The notes below the pieces were generated by a model. That model was not told where the DNA came from. It worked only from the letters and a program-made list of their open reading frames with translations, and made no database searches. The position numbers were made by a program, and so were the translations under genes. This document shows positions 36,895 to 47,502 of a DNA stretch of 64,000 nt, piece after piece; the stretch's first letter is position 1; every line of letters starts with the position of its first letter. This DNA is from Sialis fuliginosa (Eukaryota > Arthropoda > Insecta > Megaloptera > Sialidae). Location of the stretch: positions 9,672,001 through 9,736,000 of the forward strand of contig OY540812.1 in the NCBI GenBank assembly GCA_961205875.1, in the 5' to 3' direction.

Positions 36895-37603
36895 ATGTAT
36901 AATATAAATCGATTTAATTTTTATATTTCTGTATTAGCGTAAATTTTCAAAATATGATTATTTTTACAAAATTTATATTGGCCTGATAGAATTTGCAAAA
37001 TGTTAATACAATTAAATTATTTATACTTCGCAGTATAGACGATTTTCACAACAAAATTATACATTTTATAAATAAAGAAAACACTTAGGTACAAATGTAT
37101 ATTTTTATTGTAAGGTTGTTATAAAAATTATAACAAAAAGTTATATCTTGGAAAAAAACACTATATAATGGAAGACTCGATACTATACTCGTATATTAAT
37201 TTTAGAACAGCTGGGATTTGTTTTTGTACCTTCATAACCCTGTGCTGTTCTGTTTAGAACCATCTGCAGTGAATCTATTTATTTTTTATTTTGTATTTTC
37301 AATATCGCGAGTATATAAAATATTTGAATCAATATAGGAAAGGGTACCTATATCGAAAAGAATGAAAATCGATTTCAGATATAGATTGCATTGTGGAACA
37401 AGGAAAAAACTGTACACCCGAGAACACATTATTCATAAATACATCTACTTTTCTTTTCACATCTAACAAAAAGCTATATTTATATAACTTTAGCCAAGTG
37501 TAGAAAATTTTAGAGAAACTTTTTCTGAAAATAAAATATGATGAATAAAGTTTGTATCATACATACATACATTCATCATCAATATACTCGTATATATACA
37601 ATA
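36895..37603. other. no gene seen
   Basis: AT-rich, with no recognised structure. Confidence 0.4.
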
Positions 37604-38466
37604 CTAGCTGGGCCCACGCGGCTTCGCTCGCGTAGACTACGGAATTATTGTTTAGGATTTTTGAAAAATATAGTTTAATTAATTAAGTACAAACACGATT
37701 AGTTATTATTGTAATAATAATTTATCAATACCTAAATTACCTAACAAAAACGAATCAGAAGAAAAAAGTACAAATAATTTGTGTTCTGTTTAAATTTAAA
37801 TGTTAATTATTGAAAACAATATAAACACAAACGATCAGCCGAGGGACTCCGAATATCTACCGAGCGTACGCGAATCCAGTCTGATGTACTCGCTTCGATG
37901 CGGCACGACACCATACATTTAAGATATTACCTTTATAAATATATTTTAAGATATTTTCTAAACTATACGACCAAATTGGATGCTGTAAATGGCAAACTAT
38001 ATCTACATTAAGTACTTATGACGATGAAATGATTTATTTCGATAAGGATTAATGTTTTGCAGGTCATAAGTCCATGTAAACAAAACCCAAATATTTTATG
38101 TTTTCTTTGTAACATAAAAGCAGTCATTGTGGCTTAAATATAAAAGTTAGACATATCGTGTCGCTGACTTAATTGTAGAACTTTTGATTCTACACAATTC
38201 TTTAATACATTATTTTGTTCTATATTGAACGGTTTAGGCAGCGTATTACAAAACAGCGCGCCGACGGCAAAATTTTTCACTGCTTTGTTGTTATGTTACC
38301 GAACGTAAAAAAATATAGCCTATAACCTGGCCAGAGAACGTACCTATGAATTAAAAAAAAAAACTCGTAAATCGGATAAGTGGTTCTCCAGTGATAAGGT
38401 AACTAACGGACAGACAGACAGACAGACAGCCAGAGAGACGTTGAGCTTTATATATATTATTAAGGA
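37604..38466 (-). mobile_element. Helitron, family 2, copy 1
   Basis: On the minus strand it starts TCCTTAATAATATATATAAA and ends with a hairpin followed by GGGCCCAGCTAG at 37604. The 5' flank is A and the 3' flank is T. Near the 5' end is a GTCTGTCTGTC microsatellite. It is an inverted relative of 41927-42802: the two share both outer ~350-base flanks but differ in a GC-richer core (here about 37830-37915). No Rep/helicase is present. Confidence 0.8.
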
Positions 38467-38558
38467 TATATATATGTATGCACAGCACATAATTCCTCCG
38501 ATTTATGTTACATACAATTTAAAAAAAATCAAATCTTAAATAATATTATGGATTTTGG

Positions 38559-39005
38559 TACGTTTGGTTAGTGGCAAATAAAACCAAAACGCTGAACTTT
38601 TAGATTGGAATGCCACTTTCAGTAGTCATATATAAGATCAAAAAAAATATTTTTATATAGAGAGCCGCTTTAAAATCCGTGTAGAACACTGTTATATCGG
38701 CTATTATAGATGACCCCCACCGGTGTTTTAAAATTGGCTGAATTTCAGCTACTAGTCATTCGATTTCGATTTTATTTTGTTTATTTTAAAGTTTTTATTG
38801 AGAAAATTATTTTTTGTCATTATTCATTTTTCTCTAAATCTTGAGAGTTCCCCAAAATTTTCGAAAATCTGAAAATTTCATTTTTCTTACGAACTTAATT
38901 ATTATATAACTTTTTTATCTTGCCCAATATCATTTTTTTACCTCGTATAAAGAAGAAAGACAATTCAGCGTTCCATTGATAATAAGATAATACTGTTTTA
39001 ATGAA
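38559..39005. repeat. diverged repeat shared with 52955-53130
   Basis: AAACGCTGAACTTTTAGATT (38588) and TTTTTTTACCTCGTATAAAG plus TTCAGCGTTCCATT (38933-38980) have counterparts at 53080-53120 (inverted) and 52970-53012 (direct). The boundaries and class are uncertain. Confidence 0.45.
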
Positions 39006-39830
39006 AAACTTCTTTGGAAATAGCGAGTTAAACTAAGAAAAATAGACTAACTCCATATCAAGTTTACCTTTTATTATATGAAATTTTTTATTGGGGTCAA
39101 ATTTCTCATATAGGATAGTTAAAAAATAGAAAAATCTGTCATGGATGTCACAAAGATTACCACAGAAGCCTCAAGACTTAAATAATATTTAATTTAAAAA
39201 GTCATTCTTTTTTACTTATCCGTTATTATAAAGGAAATTTCTTACAAAGAAAATCCTTAAGAATAACAAAGTATGAAATATTACATTACATTAATTTGCA
39301 ATCAACTGCAAGTACCTACAAAAGTTTATTTATATTAAATAAAAGTTGAAATTAAATTTTCCCCTTAATGTACAACACAGACGAAATGATGATATTTAGT
39401 TTACTAAGACATTGTTTTCAAACTCAAGTGCATGGCTAGTATTAAAGTTTTACAAAGAATCTACAGACACAAAAGCCACTTGATCAAATTAAACTGTGAA
39501 CTACGACTTCTATGGCATAAAAAGAAAATACAAAAAAAAAACAATATTCATTTACTGTTCGGCCAAAGAAACCGTATTTATACCAGATGCTGTCCTGTTG
39601 CTTATCTGCGGCATGGAAAATGCAACGCTTGCTTTGTTTTATTTATGTCATAAAAGTGCATACATATTTAAATACGTTATTTCTGAGATGATCACTACTA
39701 AAATGTTTGTCCTTTTTTTTATTTTAATATTCTTCAGAAATAAATGGTGATTTATTAAAATATAAACTATAAATTTTTGAATATATTTAAATTAAAATAA
39801 ATAATAATGAGTAGTTATGTAATAGTTATT
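39006..39830. other. no gene assigned
   Basis: AT-rich. Two overlapping plus-strand frames at 39432-39750 have no recognisable domain, and each runs into A/T tracts. I do not call them genes. Confidence 0.35.
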
Positions 39831-40422
39831 ATCGTCCAGGCTATGGAGGCTAAAACAGGTTTTTAGGCACAATTTTTGCTACTAACAGGATTTGTTACAA
39901 ATGTGGTTTAGAATAATACCCTAAGTTTGCTTCGATTTCGGTTGTCTGCGTCATAGGTATACCAAAATTGCAAAATTCTTCAGATTTTCTGAATTTTGCT
40001 AAATGGCGGTCTATATATGTATTATACAAAAAGTTTCAAATAAAAGCTGTTTGCTATAAAATTCCCTACAACTTCCATTTTGAAAAAAAAAATCATTTGT
40101 TTATCCGCTATGTTGAAAAAAATGGCTGAAAACACACTTTATTTAAAAAGTTGATACCCCTGAATAATAAACATAACTGTTTGTATGTGTTCCCAAAGTC
40201 ATATATAATCTACTGCCACCATAAAAAAATACTTAAATTCTTTGGAAAATGGTAGCACTAAAATCTTATTGTTAAGTTTTATTTTATTTAAAACGAATTC
40301 AGTTGTTTCGTAGAACCAGCATTATTAAAAAAATAACAATTAACCAAAAAAACTATTAGCAGCAAAATTGTACATAAAAATTCCTACTTTAGGTACTTTT
40401 TAGCCTATATAGCCTGGACTAT
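39831..40422. mobile_element. TIR element, CCAGGCTATGG family
   Basis: The left end ATCGTCCAGGCTATGGAGG pairs with the right end, reversed, ATAGTCCAGGCTATATAGG, over about 45 bases. The 592-bp interior is non-coding and A/T-rich. A left-end relative lies at 14384. Confidence 0.7.
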
Positions 40423-41926
40423 GAATAAAAACAATAATAAAGATTAATAGCAGAGAGTAGTAGCCGAAGTTCTGGAATGATTTTTATAATTTTATAACAT
40501 TTTCTCTACACACATAATATTAAATATTAAATCTTTTTAATGATATTATGTTCTTTCATTTTAAATTTTAAATAATAAGACTACCGTACATAATACACGT
40601 TAAATCTCTAAGACGATAAAAGAGCAGGTATAATAACACATGCTATTGCTTGTAAGGCAGGAGAGACAAAGAGAAACCATGTACGGATTACATGGAGAGA
40701 AACAAAGAGAGAAAGAGAAATGACACGGAATCACGGAATTAATTTTCCGGACGACATAATGTCCTGTTAATTCCACGTAGACTGAGATCAACTCTCGTAG
40801 GGGTTCTCGGTGCCATGACAACAGCGTAAATAAATTAATTACGGTTTAACTGTGCAGACAATGATATTCGTATTGTGCTCAGTCGATTGCGTAATTGTGC
40901 GTTTATCTCATACACTGTATTGTTGTTTTTGAGTCGTCGTCATGTGTGTGTGTTGTCACATTTTTGGGAATTCATTATGTGAACACTAGGGTTTGTCAAA
41001 AATATATACATTCGCTCTCGTTACGAAATAAGTTAGTTTATGACTTAAAATAAATCCTCACCGAAGGACTCCCCTTTAGTTCAAGTGGGTCTCGTTTTCC
41101 ATTTAAATAACATGGAGAAATGATTCTTTATTACTAAAGTTGGTATTACTGACTCATGATAACTGTTGAAAAAATTTTAAGGACATAATTTGGTAGAAGA
41201 TAAAATTCTCTACCAAAGTGTGTTCATGACTTTGTACATGAACCTCAATTCAACGTATCAACAATTACATTTTATGTATTTGTTAAAATGAACGTCCAAA
41301 AGGCTCTCAGAACTAAACTATTGTTTTTATAAAAATAAGTTAAATGTTAATTTTATGGGATTTTTTTTGGTGTAAACGTGAAATCATTTCAAGATCAATG
41401 AATCTGAACCTAAACTGAACCTTTTGATTGCCAACCGGCAACTATTTATTTTTAAAAGGTTCAATAAATTATATTTAGTAAGGTATGTTTGAACGGGTAA
41501 TGAAAATTGAAATAATAATATGTCAGGATCCCCATAATATAATGAATAGACTAAAATATAATATAACAAATAATTATTTTTCAACCTAGCTTTTTAGATT
41601 GGACTTTTGGAATACACAAACACAACAGATCAAATATTTAACTATAATTTATTTTAAAATATGGCAAAATTTTTATTGTATATGTAATTATTATTATGTT
41701 TGATGTAATTGACAGTAAATTATGAATTTGATTATTAATTATGCATGATAAATTTTTAAAAAGTTACTAGAAATTTTATAGAAACTAAAATAAAATAAAA
41801 TAAAACACGATTTTACGGAACTAAACTTTAAAAAAATACTGGATCTTATATACATAACAGTTTCCTCGTTAATGAACTCGAAACAAAAACTGTATCGAAA
41901 TTTATACAGAGTGGTAAAAAACTTCA
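40423..41926. other. no assigned gene; balanced patch at 40600-40850
   Basis: Bases 40600-40850 are less AT-rich, with a purine-rich run (GAGAGAAACAAAGAGAGAAA, 40696-40715). The minus-strand open frame at 40600-40821 (73 codons) across it has no recognised domain. It could be an exon or a regulatory patch. The rest is AT-rich. Confidence 0.3.
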
Positions 41927-42802
41927 TCCTTAATATATATAAAGCTCAACGTCTCTCTGTCTGTCTGTCTGTCTGTCCGTTAGTTACCTTATCACTCGAG
42001 AACCACTTATCCGATTTACGTGTTTTTTTTTAAAATTCATAGGTACGTTCTCTGACCAGGTTATAGGCTATATACGTTAGGTAACATAACAACTAAGCAG
42101 TGACGATAATAGTAAATCAAGTCGGAAAAAATTTTGCCGTCGGCACGCTGTTTTGTAATACGCTGCCTAAACCGTTCAATATAGAACAAAATAATGTATT
42201 AAAGAATTGTGCAGAATCAAAAGTTCTACAATTAAGTCCGCGGCACCATATATCTAACTTTTATATTTAAGCCACAATTACTGCTTTTATGTTACTAAGA
42301 AAACATAAAATATTTGGGTTCTGTTTACGTGGACTTATGACATGCAAAACATTAATCCTTATCGAAATAAATGATTTCATCGTCATAAGTACTTAATGTA
42401 GATATAATTTGCCATTTACAGCATCCAATTTGGTCGTATAGTTTAGAAAATATCGAAATATATGTTATACGGGAAAATATTATTCGTGCGATGGTGACCC
42501 GTGTATGGCGATGGAACGTACCAACTAGAAGCGCAGGGCAGAGGGAAGGGAACAGGCCGGTATTCTTTTGATTGTCAATTGTTTATTTTGTTTTCAATAA
42601 TTAACTTTTAAATTTAAATAGAACAAAAATTATTTATACTTTTTGTTCTGATTCGTTTTTGTTAGGTAGGTAATTTAAGTGTTATTTGGTTTTTATTACA
42701 TTAATAACTAATCGTGTTTGTAATTAATTCAACTATATATTTTTTAAAACCTAAACAATAATTCCGTAGTCCACGCGAGCGAAGCCGCGTGGGCCCAGCT
42801 AG
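41927..42802 (+). mobile_element. Helitron, family 2, copy 2
   Basis: It starts TCCTTAATATATATAAAG at 41927, follows with GTCTGTCTGTCTGTC, and ends CCACGCGAGCGAAGCCGCGT then GGGCCCAGCTAG at 42802. The terminal hairpin has a 7-base stem (CCACGCG/CGCGTGG). The flanks are A and T. It is the inverted partner of 37604-38466. Its core (about 42470-42570, e.g. GATGGTGACCCGTGTATGG and AGCGCAGGGCAGAGGGAAGG) is not the core of copy 1. Confidence 0.85.
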
Positions 42803-42829
42803 TATAAACATAAACGAACATTTGTATCC

Positions 42830-42985
42830 AGAAATTCTTCTCGAGGAAGCTACAGCCCCTCAAAAGTTATTAGTTTTTATTTAATATCTAGTGAATCTAT
42901 TGTGATACAGTCATTAAATTTGATAATTAGTTTAGTATTAATAAGTGTTATCGATTTTCATAACTAACCAATAGTTTGGGACCCT
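42830..42985 (-). repeat. single-arm copy of the 30524-31409 family
   Basis: AGTTTTTATTTAATAT, ATTGTGATACAGTCATTAAA, AGTTTAGTATTAATA and AACCAATA follow the order of that element's left arm. The ends are lost. Confidence 0.55.
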
Positions 42986-44057
42986 TCAAATTTGTTCTGT
43001 GCTAAATAATTGTTGGTCGAAACTGAAAATCAGTAACACTCAGTTACTAAAAAATACTAAAAATACATTTTTTATATTTATTTAACATAAAAAAATAACA
43101 TGTATGGTATAGGTAGAAAGTACAAAATATTTTTAATTAGGTATATACTAATATTTACAAAACAAAATTTATACGTATATAAATATTTTTAACATATTTC
43201 TTTTAGAAAGAGTTAATATTTTATCTATTTATATAAAAACAAGATTTTTATTACCTTCAAGGCGAATAGTTAATTTTTGCAATAAGCAAAAGAACGTTCA
43301 TACTACATCGTACTAGAAACCTAAAAATAAGTACCTACATATTCCCCCATATATATGTTCTATGTGAATAACCACAGTGACTCCTTAAACAATTCTTATA
43401 ATCCCGGCCACTCTGTTCGTTTTCTCCTGCTATGATTGGCTCATCAGCAACTTCTCACTCCATGTGTCTTTGTGCTTCCTAACACACATACAACACATTC
43501 TCCAAGAAAAAAAACACAAAAGAGCTGTCTGAAAAAGCTAAGCCCGCAGACAAGAATACACGCAAAATAAGTACCTACATATATACACATATAATATACA
43601 TATTTAACATGTTAAACTAGAAATATCATGGGTAATAATAATAAAATACAAATTACAATTGTAACTAAAATAAAAACGTAATCTTGTTATCACGTAGAAC
43701 ATTACAAATAGAAGCAGCAGCCCGCATATCTAACTAATTCGATGTTTGTTTTGCTTTATTCTATTATTTAATTGTTTACACCGACGCTATGCGTTAAATG
43801 CAAATCCTCCGTTAGACACATGGAGTAGAATCTCAGTAGGAAACATTAGCCCATATAGATAAAGGCAACAGTATTACACTGATTTACTCTGCTTGAACCA
43901 TTAAAATAATCGATTCTACATATAACATGTCTTATCATTAGGTGCATTCTACAACAAATATGTGTCTTGCATACTTTACTGTAGTTTTACTTGAATTTAG
44001 GTTTTAGGTAAAATTCCATAATCATCTTACTGACAGAATTATAAATAATACAATATA
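42986..44057. other. no gene assigned
   Basis: AT-rich, apart from 43400-43500. There GATTGGCTCATCAGCAACTT and ACTCCATGTGTCTTTGTG loosely resemble 56459-56505. This may be a shared worn repeat. Confidence 0.35.
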
Positions 44058-45064
44058 TGGGGCGTTCTACTTTTCTACCGACAATGACTTGTCTCTTCTT
44101 GAAAAAAAATCGGTATTTGTCCAAAATTGCAGTTTCTCAAATTTTATTTCCATAAGATTTTTTTGGACCATACAGAGATTATAATAATACTAAAATTTCG
44201 TTTTTATTTTTTTTGCTTTTTACAAAATCATTGTGACATAGTATTCGAAATGTGTGACAGAGGTGTTTTACATACAAATAAAATGTGTCTCTTTGAGCCG
44301 CCTAATGTTACAAAATGATCTCGCTTAAAAAAATCATATAGAATCCTTTAATATAAAATTATTTATTGAACTTCTGAAATATTATCATTAAATTTATTAG
44401 AATATAATAAACGTAAAGGTTCACATTATTTAACAAAAAAATATTTTATCGTTGGGTCCGGCTATGTATGTTTTTTCTTGCTATCTTCCGTCACGCATTT
44501 CGCAAAACAAAAAACGCTTCTTAGCTGTTTGACCTTCAACACTAAGCAACAGACGGTTTCCTCTTCCCCCTTGGCCTCGCGCCTTGAGGCCCCACCCGGG
44601 AGCGAGCCGAGTTATTCGCCTGCAGGAAGTGAACAGAGGTGCGTGTGTTTATTCGGCGACCGCTCTGTCACGTAAGTTACTACTTTAAAATGTGACAGAG
44701 TGGTATTAAATGTTATTATTTATATATTTGTAATAAAAATTCTTATAAATCGAGTTACATAATAATAAATGCTTGTATTCTAGTTAAGCAAAGTTAAAGA
44801 AAAACTGAAAATTTGATTTTACATAATAACTAATGAATATATTTTTTTTTGTGACTGAGGTGTTTATTTTTTCTTACTATTCCGATAAAACTTAAAATAA
44901 ATAAAAGATATAAAATAAAACTTCGATGCATTATACATTTCTGAAATCTTCGATAACTGGACAATGATTTAAAAATACATCTTATAAAAGAAATACACTT
45001 TTATTTTTTTTTAAAATCAAAAAATTTATCACTCAGATTGTCGGTAGAAAAGTAGAACGCCCCA
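44058..45064. mobile_element. 1-kb TIR element with GC-rich core
   Basis: The ends are exact inverted copies: TGGGGCGTTCTACTTTTC at 44058 and its reverse ending at 45064, about 28-30 bases through CTACCGACAAT. Both flanks are TATA (44054-44057 and 45065-45068), consistent with a 2-4-base target duplication. The motif TGTGACAGAGGTG recurs near 44254, 44689 (GTGACAGAGTGG) and 44851 (GTGACTGAGGTG). In the middle lies a GC-rich block, listed separately. No transposase is present. Confidence 0.8.
44560..44671 (+). promoter_or_regulatory. GC-rich core with a splice donor, inside the TIR element
   Basis: The block contains CTTGGCCTCGCGCCTTGAGG, CCACCCGGGAGCGAGCCGAG and CGGCGACCGCTCTGTCAC, then GTAAGT at 44672-44677, a strong splice donor. 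It sits at the centre of a non-autonomous transposon in an otherwise AT-rich region. The open frame across it (44478-44675, 65 codons) has no known domain. It may be a captured promoter and first exon, or the element's own regulatory core. Confidence 0.35.
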
Positions 45065-45068
45065 TATA

Positions 45069-45507
45069 CGTTTTTTAAAAGTAGAAATATTTTAAGAGAC
45101 AATAATTTAAACAGTTTTTTAAATTATATTAATAAAAATACAAGCCCGATGAGGTACACTAAAACATGTTTACTATAAAAAGTTATATTTGTCATTAAAT
45201 AAAAGAAGCTTCACATTCACAGAACAGACATAGTGACAGTTATCTAATATTAATTTAATATGTTCCATCCGGATTTTTATGTGACGTGTGACTACGTCTG
45301 TACTGTGAAACTTCTTCCTTTCAAAGACAACTTGTTTATAACTTTTCAGCTGACATGTTAAGATTATTATTTTTATCTAAATCAGTATGGCGCCTCACGA
45401 TTGCTATTTTAAATTTACGCCAAAAATTGTAGCCATGCATTCAGATGTATCCTATGATATCTCATTTAGGCTCTGTGAGGAAATTGAAAAACATACATAC
45501 ATAAATA
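45069..45507. other. no gene seen
   Basis: AT-rich, with a slightly more balanced patch near 45265-45330 that has no coding signal. Confidence 0.35.
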
Positions 45508-45650
45508 TGTAGAGTCGCTTGCAGAAGTGGTCGACCAGTTTTCATTCATATTCGCTTATCACAAACTTAGTAGGCTCCTCCCATTTGATTATTATAATAT
45601 TTCAATCATTTTTCCATATACCAAACAAAGACAGATATTTTGAAACTCAT
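45508..45650 (+). repeat. dispersed repeat, copy 2
   Basis: It matches 7355-7535 in order and orientation (GCAGAAGTGGTCGA, GCTTATCACAAA, TAGGCTCCTCC, ACCAAACAAA). Confidence 0.6.
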
Positions 45651-46578
45651 TTGTAAGATGAAGAAGTACTCTTCGTTTGTACTACTACTATATATTTGTG
45701 CGATTAAATTATTATGTAATCTATTGAAAATTGTATAAGTAAATTTTGTGGCAATAAATATTGAATGTTAGTATTTAAATATGTTAAACTTGAAATAAAA
45801 TTAATTAATGAAATGGACGTATATTTGTGTTTTTTTTTTAAATAAAAAAAATTTGCGTTCAAAATTTTTGAAATCATTCGCCTAGCTAGATGCTCAAGAA
45901 AAAATACAAATTAAAAAAATATATTTGGTTTTGCTCCTCCAAATCTTGAAACTTTTGCATCAAACATTTTCCGTAAAAATACTTGGTTTTTCGGATATTA
46001 GTCTCAAGATTAAAAACTCACCTGTAGAATGCCAAAATCATAATCCTTCTTTTGACCGCTTATTCGGGTAAAAATAATTGATAAGGTGTTAAAAATCTCA
46101 GTTTTTAAAAACATGTAACAACACTAACAACCAAGTATTAATTTGAAATATAAGTTTTTACAATTTATTTCCCTAACTAAACTTTATACATACAATTTTA
46201 TTTGTTAATAACAAGAAAATAAATTTGACTATTTTACATAAAATCAGTAAATACGTCACGTGCTTAAACCTTACAGAGATTACTGGATAGATTAGGATTT
46301 GCTACAGAGTAATTAGGGAAGGAGGCAGTAACAAGAGTCAGAAATCACTATGTGCCACACGAGGATTAATTCTAGCTTCAAATCTAATTACTTTATTTAA
46401 AATATTTTAATTCCAAAGGAAGATGTGCAAGAGAGAAGATTACTCATGACGTATGTATGTACTTACACAGGCACGCATAGGATAAAATCAGATCTCGTAC
46501 TAAATCATTCATGAATGGTATCGATCTCTAATACCTCTTATCCTTTCTGAGAATATCAGATATCACCGTAGAAGACTG
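45651..46578. other. no gene seen
   Basis: AT-rich; no element boundaries or exons recognised. Confidence 0.35.
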
Positions 46579-47219
46579 ACTTACAAGGGAACCTTTTCAA
46601 GTGGTAAAATCGTATCGAGTTCAAATTTTGTATGTAGTTAGAGGGGGTTAGGAGTAGTAAGAACAAAATTATTTTAGCTGTGGTAAAACGGTTTAAGGGG
46701 GTGAATTAGCTCTGCAAAATAATCGTATATTTCAAATCACTTTCAGACTAATGAAGATTTAATAAAAATTATTGTACAAAATTTTCATGATTTTTTATAC
46801 TTTTTTGAATGGCAACAGTCGAAATTCGAAAAAGTGAAACCTCATTACTAATGAGAATTTTTAACCGGCCATCTCGATGTATTATATATTTGAATTACTA
46901 TTGTATAATACAATTAAAAGTTAATAGAAAACAAATCTTAAATAAATAACGGTTTAAATTTTTGAAATTTCGACTACATATTGTTATTCGAAAGAGTATA
47001 AAAAATCATGAAGATTTTGTACTATACATTTTTTTAAATCTTCATTAAGAGTTATTTGAAATATACGATTATTTTGCACATTTTCATAGAGGTATTTCAC
47101 CCCCTTTAACCGTTTTACCGCAGCTAAAATATTTTTTTTACTACCCCTGACTCCCTCTGACTATATACAAAATTTGAACTCAATACGATTTTACCACTTA
47201 AAAAGGTTCCCTTGTGAGT
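46579..47219. mobile_element. fold-back element with ~260-bp arms
   Basis: The left end ACTTACAAGGGAACCTTTT pairs with the right end, reversed, ACTCACAAGGGAACCTTTT. The arms at 46579-46840 and 46960-47219 share GTGGTAAAATCGTAT, GTAAAACGGTTTAAGGGGGT and AATAATCGTATATTTCAAAT (one of each pair reversed). Non-coding. Confidence 0.85.
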
Positions 47220-47407
47220 GGATGAAACACCGAATGTCGTTTCATGTCCTGAATTTATTGGATTTTTTTAGTTTCATTATAAATATTAAAACGTATCATT
47301 TTCTCGGTTTCTTGATACATATATAATATTACTATAGGGCTGCACAATTGCTAACAAGACATGAAAGTCAGGTAAGTCTCGTCTCAGTCTCAAATTTTTA
47401 AATTTAT

Positions 47408-47502
47408 CGGAGCACCAAACAAACATATGGTGTGAATATGGCTTTGATACGTCGAATGGTTTAGGCCTGATGAGATCACATACATACGCACCGACGTTTC
47501 TT
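47408..47502 (-). mobile_element. Helitron-like 5' fragment
   Basis: It reads like 18690-18775 on the opposite strand: AGCACCAAACAAACATATGG and GTTTAGGCCTGATGAGATC. Only a fragment remains. Confidence 0.5.

Noticed and set aside
40600-40821. 73-codon minus-strand frame in a balanced patch
   Set aside because: No domain, no clear splice context; could not be told from chance.
44478-44675. 65-codon plus-strand frame over the GC-rich core
   Set aside because: No recognised domain, inside a non-autonomous transposon, and a splice donor lies at its end.
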